From Sphagnum compactum (lineage: Eukaryota; Bryophyta; Sphagnopsida; Sphagnales): a stretch of 64,000 nt of DNA. Below are positions 47,700 through 60,190 of this stretch, in pieces. The stretch lies in NCBI GenBank assembly GCA_965153455.1, contig OZ234500.1:14383579-14447578 (forward strand), in the 5' to 3' direction. The notes under the pieces were generated by a model. That model worked only from the letters and a program-made list of their open reading frames with translations, had not been told where the DNA came from and ran no database searches. Numbering within the stretch: position 1 is the first letter of the stretch; each line of letters opens with the position of its first letter. The position numbers were made by a program, and so were the translations under genes.

Positions 47700-50181
47700 T
47701 CCAAGACCTTAGAGCTACCTCAATCCAAAGTCAAAAAGTGATTAATCCGGAAGGTGTAGTGGGGGTTCTTGGAAACCAATGTATGTGGCTGACTTTTGCA
47801 CTATTTTTAGGCAGATTTGGAGGAATAGGTAGTATTATTAATGCTGCCGTCATTGTCACTCTGTCAGCATTTATGCATCCATCCGGTTGAGTGGGTGTGG
47901 CTGCACGAAGGTGTGACTATTTTTATACCATTTTTACACTCCGGAGTCGGAAGCTTGTAAGGGCTCGTGAATAGTACACAAATTTTGTAGTGCAGTGAAG
48001 GTTCAGTAGTGGGTGTCAAACCTGTGCTTATCTCAACGGCGATTAGTGCTAATGAGAAAAATGAGAATCAGCATTGTTTACTAGCTGAATATTGGGTGGA
48101 CTGGAGTGTTTGCTGATCCCGAAACGTTTTCAGTGAGGTCATTTTCTGGATAGCACTGATTTCTCGGAGTTTCTCATTGCACTTTACGTCACATTTTGCC
48201 TGATTTGTCAGCTTCCACATGACTTTTCACAACTTTTTACATAAGCAATAAAATAAATGGTTGATGTGTGAAGGGTGCATAAAATTTAAATGAAAAGGAT
48301 TGTCTCCTTTCCTCGGTTCCTTTCAAATTACTGTTGCTCATAAGAAGCGATGATTTTAAAAACATAAGCAACGGTTTGACACCCACTATGATTAGTGTAC
48401 ACAAGATTACTGATCAGTGATTATCATCAGCGTGGACTTAGGAACGGCTGTTAACTTGTAGGTGATGATGCCAATCCCACGGCCCTGCACTGCACATTGG
48501 TGTTATACGTCGAGTTCAATCTTCGCAGCTTCAGGTTCAGTAATCAATCCTCTTCACAGCTTTTGGGTTGACTTTGGCACATCATTCAGAGTTGGTGAAT
48601 CTTAATTCTTGACAAGGTTCCGTTGACATTACTTGCCGCCTGTTCCGCGTACCAAAGGGGCTTCAGTATGGTCTGGTCTCCGGACTCTGCAATTTCTCCG
48701 CTGGCAACCCCTGCCTGCCTGTGCACTGTGGACGCCTAGGAATGTCAGAAGAGCAAGTCTTTCCATAAATAATTTTCATTTCCTAGATTTGGGGGACGCC
48801 AGCTAATCGATCTATAGATCATGATCAGGATCTTTGTTGGCTCTACCTGTAAACAATGTAGTTTTCACTTAGTACCACATTTTGAGGGATGGTCAGCAGG
48901 TGTTACTGTGACTTCAGTTTTGGGGAACTTCATGAAGCATTTCAGGTGTTACTGGGAGTTCATTTTTGGGGAATTTCATGAAGCATTTCCTATAGTTTTA
49001 ACTGTTGGTGGTTTAAAGTTTAACCTTGCCATAAGAGGCAGCTCGCCATTCTTGTTTTGCTTGGTGATCTGTAGAGATTTTTACGAATAATAATCTCTAC
49101 ATTTGATCCTAACTTAGATTGCTCATTTCGAACTGTGTAAGGACTGCGTGATCCTGTTTCTCTGACCAAAAAAACACCAACTCCAAGAATCACCTCCATT
49201 ATGGCAGTTTTGTTTTGTGAAGGAAGCAAATGTTGGATTTTCAAGCAATTTGTTGGCAATGAGGATGAAGTTTTATGGTTGGATTTTTTTCAAGCTAATT
49301 TGTTGGTGATGAGGACAGGGATTTTCTTTTCAATTTTTTTATATAAAGTTCTGGAGAATTTTTTCCAAAAACTAGTCAAATTAGTTGAATTTACACTAGA
49401 AAAAGAATATTTTCTAAAATTTCCCAACTTTTTTGTGCAATGAACAAAATTTGTGAGAAAAAATTACTGTATGGAGAGGAAGTTCTTAGTTTCTTATATA
49501 CCTTTACAACTGGCAATTTGAATTCTAGGCTGTTCCTCACTCATGCATACAAAAAACCTAAATTAGGCATCAATAGATATGTCTGATAATATTTTTATGG
49601 AACTTTCAACTCATTTGAATCTGCAAGCACATGGTGTTCAGATGAATACAAACTATCTTCCTAACGATGTTCAGCACCTCTTTTTGTCTAGGCTCATGCT
49701 AGGGGAAATTTGGCAGGGACATACTCACAATACTCCCATTGAGGCCAGCACAGAAAAAATGTTTTGGTACACGGCCATAGGAAAATACCAAAGGGACACA
49801 GAACATACGATAAGGCAAACGTCAAGTTCCAAATAGAGGCGTCGATCTAAAGTCAAGGCAAGGACTCTGCAAAGGTAGACGGGCACCTACCAACTAACTT
49901 ACGTGATGAGCGGACCAAAGGAGAAGTTTCAAATACTGTGCATTTGGGCTACAACTCCCACTATGTCAACTGTCTGAAGGCCCCACCATTACCTGAAGTG
50001 CATAATTGATATCATACTAAAATGGGAGAGACACATGTGCATATTAATTCATCCCATATTAGCAAAATCTCTTAACTTTCAAGTCATGCGCAACCTCCAA
50101 GTTCTGTTGTCAACACCTTCCAGAGAAAAGCAGTTGGCAAGAAACGATAATGGAAGTGTCTGCTCTAGTAAATCACTCCAA
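47700..50181. other. spacer, nothing recognised
   Basis: Moderate GC to about 48800, then AT-rich. A short near-duplication at about 48900-48990 (GTTACTGTGACTTCAGTTTT / GTTACTGGGAGTTCATTTTT with GGGGAA-TTCATGAAGCATTT) is the only structure seen. Confidence 0.5.
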
Positions 50182-50470
50182 GACAATGTGATTTTTCTTA
50201 ACATAAAAAGTCATCCCTCACAACACGTGTGAAGTAAACAATTTTGTGATTTTCATCCATTCCAATTTACAATGTGAGGTGTCTATTGTGACACATATTA
50301 CACGAAAATGGCAATTTGACATTAGGTAATGACACATATCACACACAAGTTTTGCACACTTTGAACATCACATATTGTACATCGTAATGGATGAAAACCA
50401 AAAAGTTTATTTCACTGATGAGTCATGGCTTCTTGTGTGAGAGTGAGTCTTTTAAATTAACATTGTGTTA
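50182..50470. mobile_element. foldback (MITE-like) element, about 290 bp
   Basis: The two halves are imperfect reverse complements. GTGAAGTAAACAATTTTGTG plus ATTTTCATCCATT on the left (about 50229) pairs with AATGGATGAAAACCAAAAAG plus TTTATTTCAC on the right (to about 50416). Pairing extends outward (AATGTGATTTTTCTTAACAT with the reverse complement of sequence near 50440-50470). Roughly 75-80 percent of paired positions match. No terminal motif or target duplication identifies the superfamily. Confidence 0.65.
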
Positions 50471-52559
50471 TATCACTTTTTCATTTAACAATTATCTTAG
50501 GTTTTAATGATTATGTGTCCTTACAAGCTTCCAATTAACAATCATTAATAGCTTGTGTCAATCGTGTGGGTGTTGCCATTTGAGAAGACACCTCTTACTT
50601 ATTCTTGTCATGATTTCAGATTAATTAAATTTAGAAATTAGTAGAGTCTATTGTAAGGTAAGATCATTATTTTATTAGTGTTGCAAATGGGTATTTAGAA
50701 TAGGAACATATTGTGTTTTATTGATAATTGGGGATGTAACCAACCCATAATTAACATTTAGTGCCAAACATTTCTTAATGATGATGTTGAAGAAGTTTTG
50801 CAAAGTATTTTCAAGCAAAGAGGATTTACTCACCAGATTTTTAGAACTCTAATTTTAAAGCATCATTATTTTAACTTCAACTTTTAGAATCCTTAAAACA
50901 ATGAAATCAAACTAAAATAACAACTTCATGACCTCAAGTAGACCATATCTTAGTAAGCAAACTAAATTACAATTGTCAAAATTTGAAAAGTCAATAGATA
51001 ATGTATTCGACTTGTTGTTTCATGAGAAGAATGTTCATTAGGCTTTTAGCCAACAATAGTGCCCATCGTCAAGAACCCAAGTCTTTGAGAATAAATTCAC
51101 ATTATCATCTTCGACCTAACATTAAGCAAATTGCTTTGGCCCAACCTTGGAAACAAAAATGAACTCTAAATAAATTGCCAATGTACAAGCCTTAAAAGGC
51201 AATGGTGGACCATCCCACATTGATCATTTGACCTTGGTGTGCATAACCTTTCTACTTAGTTTTTTTTCATGTTTTGATTGTTGTGAGGTTAAGATTAAAA
51301 GCTTGTAAATCAACTAAATGTTTTTCATTGGTAGGTGCAACATCAAGGTCACATATTTTGAAAGTACTCACCATGGTGTTGATGCAACAATGATTTTTGT
51401 GTTTAGAAAAATAATTTAAAACAAACTTAAAATTATGGTTAAAAATAAGATTATTGATCAACTATCAACATTGAAATTCAATCAAAATAGATGTCTTAAT
51501 TCTAACCAAAAAAAATGGCTTAAATTTTAACGATGGATTAAGATGATAATGAAAATCTTATGGTAAAAAAATTATATCCTAACTTGATTATGTATTAAAT
51601 AAGTAATCAATACATTAAAAATAATAAATAATATGTAGTAGACAAGTAAATAATATACCTTGGATTGATGAATGATTGACATTATGCCCAAATTAACTTA
51701 GTTACAAGAAAAAGAACAAAAGATTAATATATTTTTATTTGGGTAAATTATGTTCATGTTTAGTTACCTTGGATGAATTTAGATGGAAAAACATTGAAAC
51801 ATCAGGTCAAATTTTAAAAGGAAAGGAAGGTGAAAACATGAATAGGGGATTGTTTGGACTGTCACACTTGTAATTATTTTGGATTACATACAAATGTAAA
51901 ATTTAAAACCATATTCAAAATTAACATTGTCAATTTTTTAATTATTCATGTTGTCATAAACTTTAATAAAAATCATCATCATTTTTTTGGATGAAAAGGG
52001 AAGAATAATAAAATGTTCTGGGTTGTCATCAATTCTTAATCTTAATAATTATAGTAATTAAGGAACTTTGTAAACTTGATAGATTTCAATTTCAAGTAGT
52101 AAAGAAAGAATTATGTAAACTATAAATGAAAAGGGTTCAAAATCGTCAAACAACCCTTGGATTTTTATTTCTAAAATAATTAAATGCATTAATATCCAAT
52201 TATGGACCGACAAAACCCACTACTTCACAACAACACATTTTGGGTTTTGTGACTAAGCTTTGCGACTAAATCCTAGTTAGGAAAAACATATGCAACTAAT
52301 CACTCATAAGTTGCTAAACCCATTGTTTCACCCATTTAGTCACAAAGGACATTTAGTCACAAAGTCCAATCATCTTATATCAACTAAATTTTTTAATTTT
52401 GGCTTAATATTGAAATTCCATGTCATTAATGACCTTGGTATGACGTGTAAAGTGCATGCCATCTCAACTTAGTCGTTTTATTTGACTAAGTGTTACAAAA
52501 GACGCCTTAATGGATGGATGACATGTATCAAAAATTTATAAACACATTATGAGTCATTG
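50471..52559. other. AT-rich spacer, nothing recognised
   Basis: No gene. Around 52240-52510 are pieces like TTTGTGACTAAG, TTTAGTCACAAA and ACAAAAGACGCC that resemble parts of the CACTA-type hairpin at 9857, possibly a decayed relative. Confidence 0.45.
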
Positions 52560-53350
52560 CACATGACCAAAAATCAACTTAATTTAGCCCATGTAACTAA
52601 CGTAACCAAAAGTCAACCTAACCTAACCTAGTTAGGCTAAGCAACTAACCTAGCTAAACTAAGCAACCTAACCTAGCTCACCTAGCCAAAAATCAACCTA
52701 GTTTAACATAACTAAGCTAGCTACATAACGTAGGCTAAGTGCCTAGATTGAAAACACATGTCAAATTCCTTGCCTAATAAGCCTAAACTAGGCTACCTAA
52801 TCTAAACCAAGTGGCTTAAATATCATAACTTGCAAGAATGAAGACTTGAACACCTCACCTTCACTTTGGGGTTCAAGTCCTCATCCATTGCACTACCACA
52901 TGTTTTTATACCAATTATATTTAACACAAAGTTATAATGCTCAAAAGTTTTTGCCTTGAATTAACCTTGGCCACCTTAAATTGACCTAGGTGAATTTACC
53001 TACTACCTACCAACTTAACCTAGACCTAGACCTCCCTAAGTCGACTTAAGATGAAATAATTTATCAACTTATATTATTTACTAACCTAGCCCAAGTTAAC
53101 CTAAGCATTTTCAAGCTAAAAAAAACCCTAGGATAATTATGTCGCATATAGTCGCACCATAGTCACATTTAGTCACATCTAGTCACATCATAGTTGCATT
53201 TAGTTGCATCTAATCACATCCAGTCACACCATAATTGCATCTAGTTACACACAACCTTGAAGTGGTTACAAACGGTAAAATATTTTATAACGAGGCTACC
53301 TAGGTTGACTTGGCAAAAAACCTAAAGCTAGGAATTTAAGTAAGCCTACC
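52560..53350. repeat. low-complexity CTAACCTA / CTAGG region
   Basis: Irregular runs of AACCTAACCTAGCTAA and its complement TAGGTTAA recur over about 800 bp. It is not telomeric: plant telomere repeats are CCCTAAA and none occurs in series. Confidence 0.6.
53142..53265. repeat. 10-11-bp tandem repeat
   Basis: About eleven contiguous variants of TAGTCACATC / TAGTTGCATT follow one another. The motif resembles the AGTTGCA words in the subterminal parts of the CACTA element that starts 550 bp further on. Confidence 0.8.
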
Positions 53351-53816
53351 TAGGTTAACCTATTAGTAAGGTAACCTATTTTAGGTATATTTAAACATAC
53401 TAGATGTAGTAAATTTATTATGTTTAATTAAATAACTTATAAAGTAGCCCATATTACGAAGTAGGTTTTTACTAAATAGACTACATACATAGGTTAATTT
53501 AATAGGTATGTTAATCAAGTTAATGCGTTAAGTAGTTAAAAAGTCAAAGAGTTATGTGTCACCTTTTTCAAAATGACTATTAATTTTATAATCATAATTG
53601 CAATTAATAATAGATTGTTTAGTACACATACACATGCATGTGAATTCATTACTTCAAAAACCTCATGGCACACAAAAAAATATAGCATGCCATGACAAAT
53701 ATCGGTACCATAAATTTAAAACACACAAAAACTTATGGTGTCACAAAAAATCATGGATTGCCATGAAAATTTATGACACCCTATTACCAAATACCATGCC
53801 ATGTCATTATCACATG
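53351..53816. other. spacer left of the CACTA element
   Basis: AT-rich, no gene recognised. Ends with the trinucleotide ATG (53814-53816), which is duplicated at 56135-56137. Confidence 0.5.
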
Positions 53817-56134
53817 CACTATGAGAAAAATGGGTGTTTTGCAATTAGCCCTACAACTCAATTTTTGAGTTGCATCAGACATTTGTAATTCATCGTATAT
53901 ACGGTGTAACTCATTACAATTCAATTACAACTTTGTCACATCAACTTCTTTTCAACTACTATGCAACTCTCCTATGAATACAATCATAATGTCATGCTGA
54001 CATCATTTTTTCATCCATCCATCAAAATTTTAATATGTAGCATTATGAAGATTTTTCATGATTTTGTTGAAATATTGATATCCATCTTCCATATGATTAT
54101 TCATTTTAAATGGTCTTGGATTATGACATGTGGCATAATCAAAAGTTGCCACATGGCATATTAATTAATTTTGGAAACAAATATATATATGTACCTAGTA
54201 GGTAGGTTGGTACATAGCCAAAGGTAGGTAAGTTGGTATAGCTCCAACCTACCTATTTACCTAACTACTTATTTATTATTTAAGTAGGTAGAAAAATAAA
54301 ACCTACTTATTTAGGTAGGCAAATAGGTAGGTATGAGGGTAAAATATTAGAAGAGTAGGTGAATTAAAGAATAGCCACATGATTTTTTTAATTTGTTATG
54401 TGTTTTGCCTTTAGGGTTAAACTTTTATGAGCTCATCCCAACATGGCACATGTATTTTAATGTGAAACTGCAAGAAGAGACACCTCCATTATATAGTTTG
54501 TGAAATGAGATATTGAAGACAAAGCATATGGGTTAAATCTTTTAGTGGCACCTTAGTTGCAATTGAGTTGTAACTACAGAAAAAACATTTCCCACATTCT
54601 TTCTATTTTATTTTTATTTTTTAATTAATTTGAAATTTATAATTACTCATCTGACATAATTATTGGAATTTAATTATTTTAATTAAATATATGATAATTA
54701 ATTATCAAATTAATTATTGAATGATTAAATATTTAAATAACTATTAGATTATTAATTATGTTGATAATTGATGATTTGAATTCAACTAAAATTCAATAAT
54801 TACTCACCTACATTAACAAAGTTAGTTATTTAAAATTATTTGAATTATCAATTAAATTTATATAATTAGTTATTGAGTTTAAGTAATTAGTTATTAGATA
54901 ATTATTTATTTATTACCTGAATGAATTAAATTCTAGTTAATCAAATTTGATTAATGAATTCATATGAATAGTTTATTATTTAGTTTACTAAATTAGTTCA
55001 TGGTAATTAAGTATATACATATTAATTAGTAATTTAAAAAGTAAGAACAAATATTTCATTGTGAAATATTAAATAGCAAACATGAATTTGAGTAGAAAAC
55101 ATTGAAGTATATAAAGACATATTCATATGTACACCTTTATTGAATGTTAAATAAAATATTCACATTGCTTTTAATTTCAATTTTAAAATAGACTTTCACC
55201 TTTCATGAAATTTTATGGTTTGATATGTATGTATACCAACATAATATTGTGAATTCCAATGTAGTGAAATATTATTAACACAACAATTGAAGGTCAGTCA
55301 CAAAAAATAAGACTATAATATTTAGTAAATTATTTAAATTTTAGTTAGTTAGATAATTATGAAAATGAATTATTTTAATTATTTAATTTAATAAAGGAAT
55401 TGGCTCGTATCAATGAAGCATTTAATAATTTAGTTTTAAAAAGTTTGAAGTGTATAAGCAATGATATCTGTATGTACATACTCATAAACATTTTAATACA
55501 CCATTCCAATCCAATTGAAGGTTTGCATTTACACTTTCAATGAATTGCACAATCTATAAATCTTTTAATAATATGAGGTCCCACATAGTTGACAACTAAT
55601 TTTAGATGAGTTGAATACTCTAGTTCCAAAATAGTGGACAAATAATAGTTATGTAGTGAAACCATAATGGCACATTTAGTTGTAACTTAGCTGTAAAATT
55701 AGCCAATTTAGTTGATTTTTATTTGAAACAACTTGCAAGTTCTAGATGTTATGGACCTTTACCTAACCGTACATGTGGCATGATCATATGCATCAATGTC
55801 ATATGCTAGTTGCAAAATAATTGTTCAGCATTAAAGTTACACCAGTTGCAACATAGTTGAGATTAACCACTTCGCTACAACTTTTAATCATGGTCAAACT
55901 ATGGTTGACTATTACCGTATATATTTTATGTACATACGTTCGTATAAAGTCCAAGTTGCAACTAATGTACAACTAATGTGTAACTAAATTACAACTATGA
56001 AATATTTTGACGTGGCATTTTAATTATTAATTCACTGTATTTCCATATTGTAGTTGTATCCTAGTTGCATAGTAGTTCCATGATGATCTAGTTGCATGTT
56101 AGTTTAGTCTCTATGGACATGATTTCTCATAGTG
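53817..56134. mobile_element. non-autonomous CACTA (En/Spm-type) DNA transposon, 2318 bp
   Basis: The left end is CACTATGAGAAA and the right end TTTCTCATAGTG, a perfect 12-bp terminal inverted repeat starting with CACTA. The bases immediately outside are ATG on both sides, matching the 3-bp target duplication of this superfamily. Subterminal zones (about 53840-53990 and 55940-56115) carry many AGTTGCA / GTTGTAAC / CAACTA words in both orientations, as expected for transposase binding arrays. The interior is very AT-rich, contains a TAGGTAGG palindromic patch at about 54188-54340, and has no open frame resembling TNPA or TNPD, so mobility would need a transposase in trans. Confidence 0.92.
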
Positions 56135-59100
56135 ATGGAAGACTGAGTCGATATTAATTGTAAAGGACAAAATTATTTTCAGTTAGCTAATAAATGAGAT
56201 TAATTCATCAAATCAATGACATGAAGCATGATGTGAAATTAATGTCACAAGTCATGAGGTGTTGCGACGACTACTAGTCAACCTCATTGCCATGTGGCAT
56301 GCGATGTCAACATCTCATGACCATAAGTTGTTCTTATTCACCAAAAGTTGCAAGAATTAATGGAATTTTGTTATTACCTATTCTTGGATGATTAAAAATA
56401 CATTAAAAATAGATTTTTGAAATTTTAATATTTGTGTAAAAACCATCAAGTCATGATATCGACTACATTCGCAAAATGATAATGCCATGTGGCACCACAA
56501 TGTTTTTTACAACTACATAGTCATTAACATGAACTTGTAGTTAATATTACAATTGTAGTAAGAAAATAAATAATTGTTTTATTAACCGGTTGAAAAACCC
56601 AAGATGTATTGTTGTGCTTTAATTTATATGGCTTCCATCCATCATGAGTATTTAATTACACCTTGAACCCATTGTGTGGTATTTGTAACCTTAGGAAAAA
56701 GGCTTGTAAAATAACTCATAGTGGGAAAAACCACATTCTTTTAAAATTAATGATAGTAAAAAAAAGAATGCATTTGTATACAAATATGAGAAGAATAACG
56801 CCCAAGAATTAAATGCATCTTGCTATCTAAGGTGAATTAAAACCTATTTGAATATTTCATGCAAGATGTTAAACACCCTTGTTGAGTTTTGTCCTACACA
56901 CTATTTGAACAATTGTGTGATCTTGTGTAGTTTTACATAAGCTAAGACTTATGTTTTATGAAAGAAGGAAAAAAATTCCTGATATTATAATTTATGTTAG
57001 AATGTACGCTAATGATGGGTATAATCAATGGTTTTTCTAAAGTCTTAGGTTCAAATCCTAAACTTTGGTGACATTAATAATTAATTAATACTTTGTTAAA
57101 GCAACTTAAAGTTTTGTTGGTGGGGGAAACAAAGTGTATGGAACAACACAAAACCGTGCATGTTCCAAAAATAGGCTTGAACAATGTGATGGACAAAACT
57201 TGGTTTAGAATGGAAGTGTTTAATGCAATATTTTCACCTTTCTAAACAATCAAATTTTTTAGAAGATATATTTGTTGTGGGGAATGTTAAATTTTGATTC
57301 AAAGAACTAATTTTGTCTTAGGATTGTACATATGTAATGTTTAGAAGTAGCCCAAAAAACTTTGAAATTTTTACTATAATTGTACTAATGTAGGTGTTGT
57401 TTTAATCAAGGTCATATTGATAACAATGGGTCTTTAAATTATTAATCACATTGTTTTAATGAGTTTCAATTCAATGGGAACTTATATGAATAAGTTGGTA
57501 ACCTTTCAACTATAGCCCTTGGTAGATGTAGCCTTTGTTACTATTTTTTTTAATTTCATGGTTGCTCAAGTGGCAATAATTCATTAGTGTATTTAGCCAA
57601 ATTTGGAAATATTCAAAATGTGAAAGTATAAATTTTAAACACCCTTCATATTGCAACAATTGTGGTGATTTTTTTTTAACATTTGGTTTTTTTATTTTTA
57701 AAAATGATTTTATGATAGATTTTTAATTTTGAAAAGATTTTTTTTTAAATTGCAAAATTTTGCCACAAAAAAATATTGGCTTTCACATTTCGTTATGATT
57801 TGTTTTTACCAAATTAAGTCAATATTAAATAAAAAAGAAAGGGATGAAAATCCTTTAAGGTGTACGACCTAGAACAAAAAGGATTTAATCTTTATTGTAA
57901 TCCTTTTTAACCCTATATTTTGATCCCCATAAAAAATAATGAATGAAAAAGTGTCCAATATTTCATAAGTACCATATTTTAAACCATTAAAATTTTAGAT
58001 TCCATCATAATCATCCATAAATGTGTTTTTACATGGTAGTAAAGGACTAGGTTTTTTAAAAAAAGGGTGATGTTGTGACAAGATTTTGGTACACCTTAAA
58101 GAATTTGGATCTAGAGTGCCCAATAGATAAATGTATATCATGCCTAATTCACAAAAAAAAATGTAAAACTGGTTTAATTTTTCCAAATATTTGCAAAAAA
58201 CTTGATATATTATAATTATTTCAAAACATGTTGAATGCATGAATAATGCACATTGATACCTTGCATGAAATTTCCTAAAAGATTATATCATAACAAGAAT
58301 TAATGCCATGTGGGCATTCATTTTTCAAACTTCAACAAAATAAAAGGAGGACCAAACCAATGTTGGGTAGTTTTCACTTTTGAATTATAACCTCCGATTC
58401 TAGAGGATTAGAGAACCATCAATCATGGGTATGTCAATTTTTTGGAAATAATAGAACTTTTGGTTATGGGTATTTGCAAAAAAGTTGAAAAGTCAATTAA
58501 ATCAACTATTCATTCTTTCACATTTCTAATAAATTTTCTAATCATGAGTTTTTGAGTATTTGGGTATAGAACTATCTAAAGAACCACCAATGAATCCAAA
58601 CTTGGGTACATATTATATTTTGAAGATGGCTTTTTTTCATGTATATGGGAGTTCATATTTTCTTTGGGATTACTACATCATGTTAATACATAATGAGGTG
58701 TACCAAATTCTTATGAACAAGAATCTAATAAAATTATCTAAAATAAAATAACTTAGAACATCTCCACTACAATATGCCAAGACACCTTTCATATGGCAAC
58801 ATGGTGGCCTGTGCTAGTGTAAATGAAAATGCTAGTGTAGTGGTCCCATCATAGCACATACATTGCAAGAAACAAACCAACCTAGGTAGTTGGATCTCCC
58901 TAGATTGACATCATTCACCCAAAAAAAATTCATCAAAATATTTTATATAATGCAAAATGGAAAAAAAATGTCTCTTATGTTTTTTGCTTGTTATGTTATT
59001 GCATTTGTTTGATCTTTGTTTGTTGTTCAAATTGCTTGTTTGCTTTGATTCTTGACCAATTTTGTGTTTTCTTGACCCTTTTGTTCTTTTGTAGTGTTGG

Positions 59101-60077
59101 CATTTCTTGCTTGAACAATGTAATCATCAAAGCACCAAGCATAAAGAGAGTTGTTATCCTTGTTGGAATTGCCAATTTGCCATGATGTACTATAGTGTCT
59201 TTCTTTCCTTTCTATATATTTACATAATTCTTGCACTCTTGAAATGCAATCAAGCTCTCAATTTGTGATTGCAATGATCTCAATGTTTTACATTGATGCT
59301 TCAATTTTCCATTACACAATGAAAATTCCATACCTTAATGCACCGTTGACAAGCTTCTTCTCCAAGGCGAGCACATTGGCATTTGCCTTCAAATCGTTTG
59401 CAATGGCTTGGATGTGGGGATGGATGAAAATTGAATGAAAGAGAGGAATCTGCATGTGTGTCAACATGGATGTGAATCTTTTTTTGGGACACTAAATTTT
59501 TATTGTTTAGTGGTGGAACACATCAAAAATCTTAATGTTAGAATTTTCCAAATCACCTTCCATGTTTACATCTTTTGCACAAACAAGTAGGTAACCAAGG
59601 CAAATAGTTTGTAGGGGGAATGGTTTGGTGATGTAGTGGTGGTTGCGATGGGGCAAGGCATTCTTGCAACAATTTTCAACTTGTAAACTCCCGAGCAATT
59701 TAGGTTTTGTTCAATGGAGATGCTTTAGCTACTAGGGAATACAATGTTAGGCAATTTTCATGTAAGAATCAATGATTAATTTCAATGAGGAATGTTGGAG
59801 TTCAATTATTCAAGTCAACTTGAAACTACTAGATTATCCAAGATCTTTCACAAATATTAAAACAAGTCTATTTACAACAATATGATGGCATGCATGTAAC
59901 TTATAATTTGGATGTAATTCAAACTTCAAGTAATGGAAAACAATTGTTTTATATGGGCAAAAATTTGTCAAAAATGAAAAGAATTAGAATTTTAAAAAAT
60001 TGGGTTTTTTTGTCGCCAAATTTCCCCCCCTCCCCGCTCCCAACATTGTTAAACATCTATATCATTTTGTGTTAAGT
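56135..60077. other. AT-rich spacer, nothing recognised
   Basis: Open frames are short and without motifs. A possible second CACTA right end, CTCATAGTG, sits at 56718-56726 without a visible partner. A small inverted pair CCACTAC (58764) and GTAGTGG (58837) may be a tiny MITE relic. Confidence 0.45.
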
Positions 60078-60190
60078 AGCCAATAATATAGAAGGAACCT
60101 TAGATATTTTTTACTTGTCAAAATTCATTTGTAGCCATACTTTGGTAAACATTTATTTATGGATGATCATCACATTAACACTATTTTGAA
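60078..60190 (+). repeat. dispersed repeat, copy 3
   Basis: GTAGCCAATAATATAGAAGG, then TTTGTAGCCATACTTTGG and GGATGATCATCAC, parallel the copy at 22230-22320 with deletions. Confidence 0.6.

Noticed and set aside
52580-53350. CTAACCTAACC runs as an interstitial telomere tract
   Set aside because: Plant telomere repeat is CCCTAAA; these runs have a different, irregular unit.
56718-56726. Second CACTA right terminus (CTCATAGTG)
   Set aside because: No partner terminus or matching 3-bp duplication could be found; the 53817-56134 pair is the supported element.
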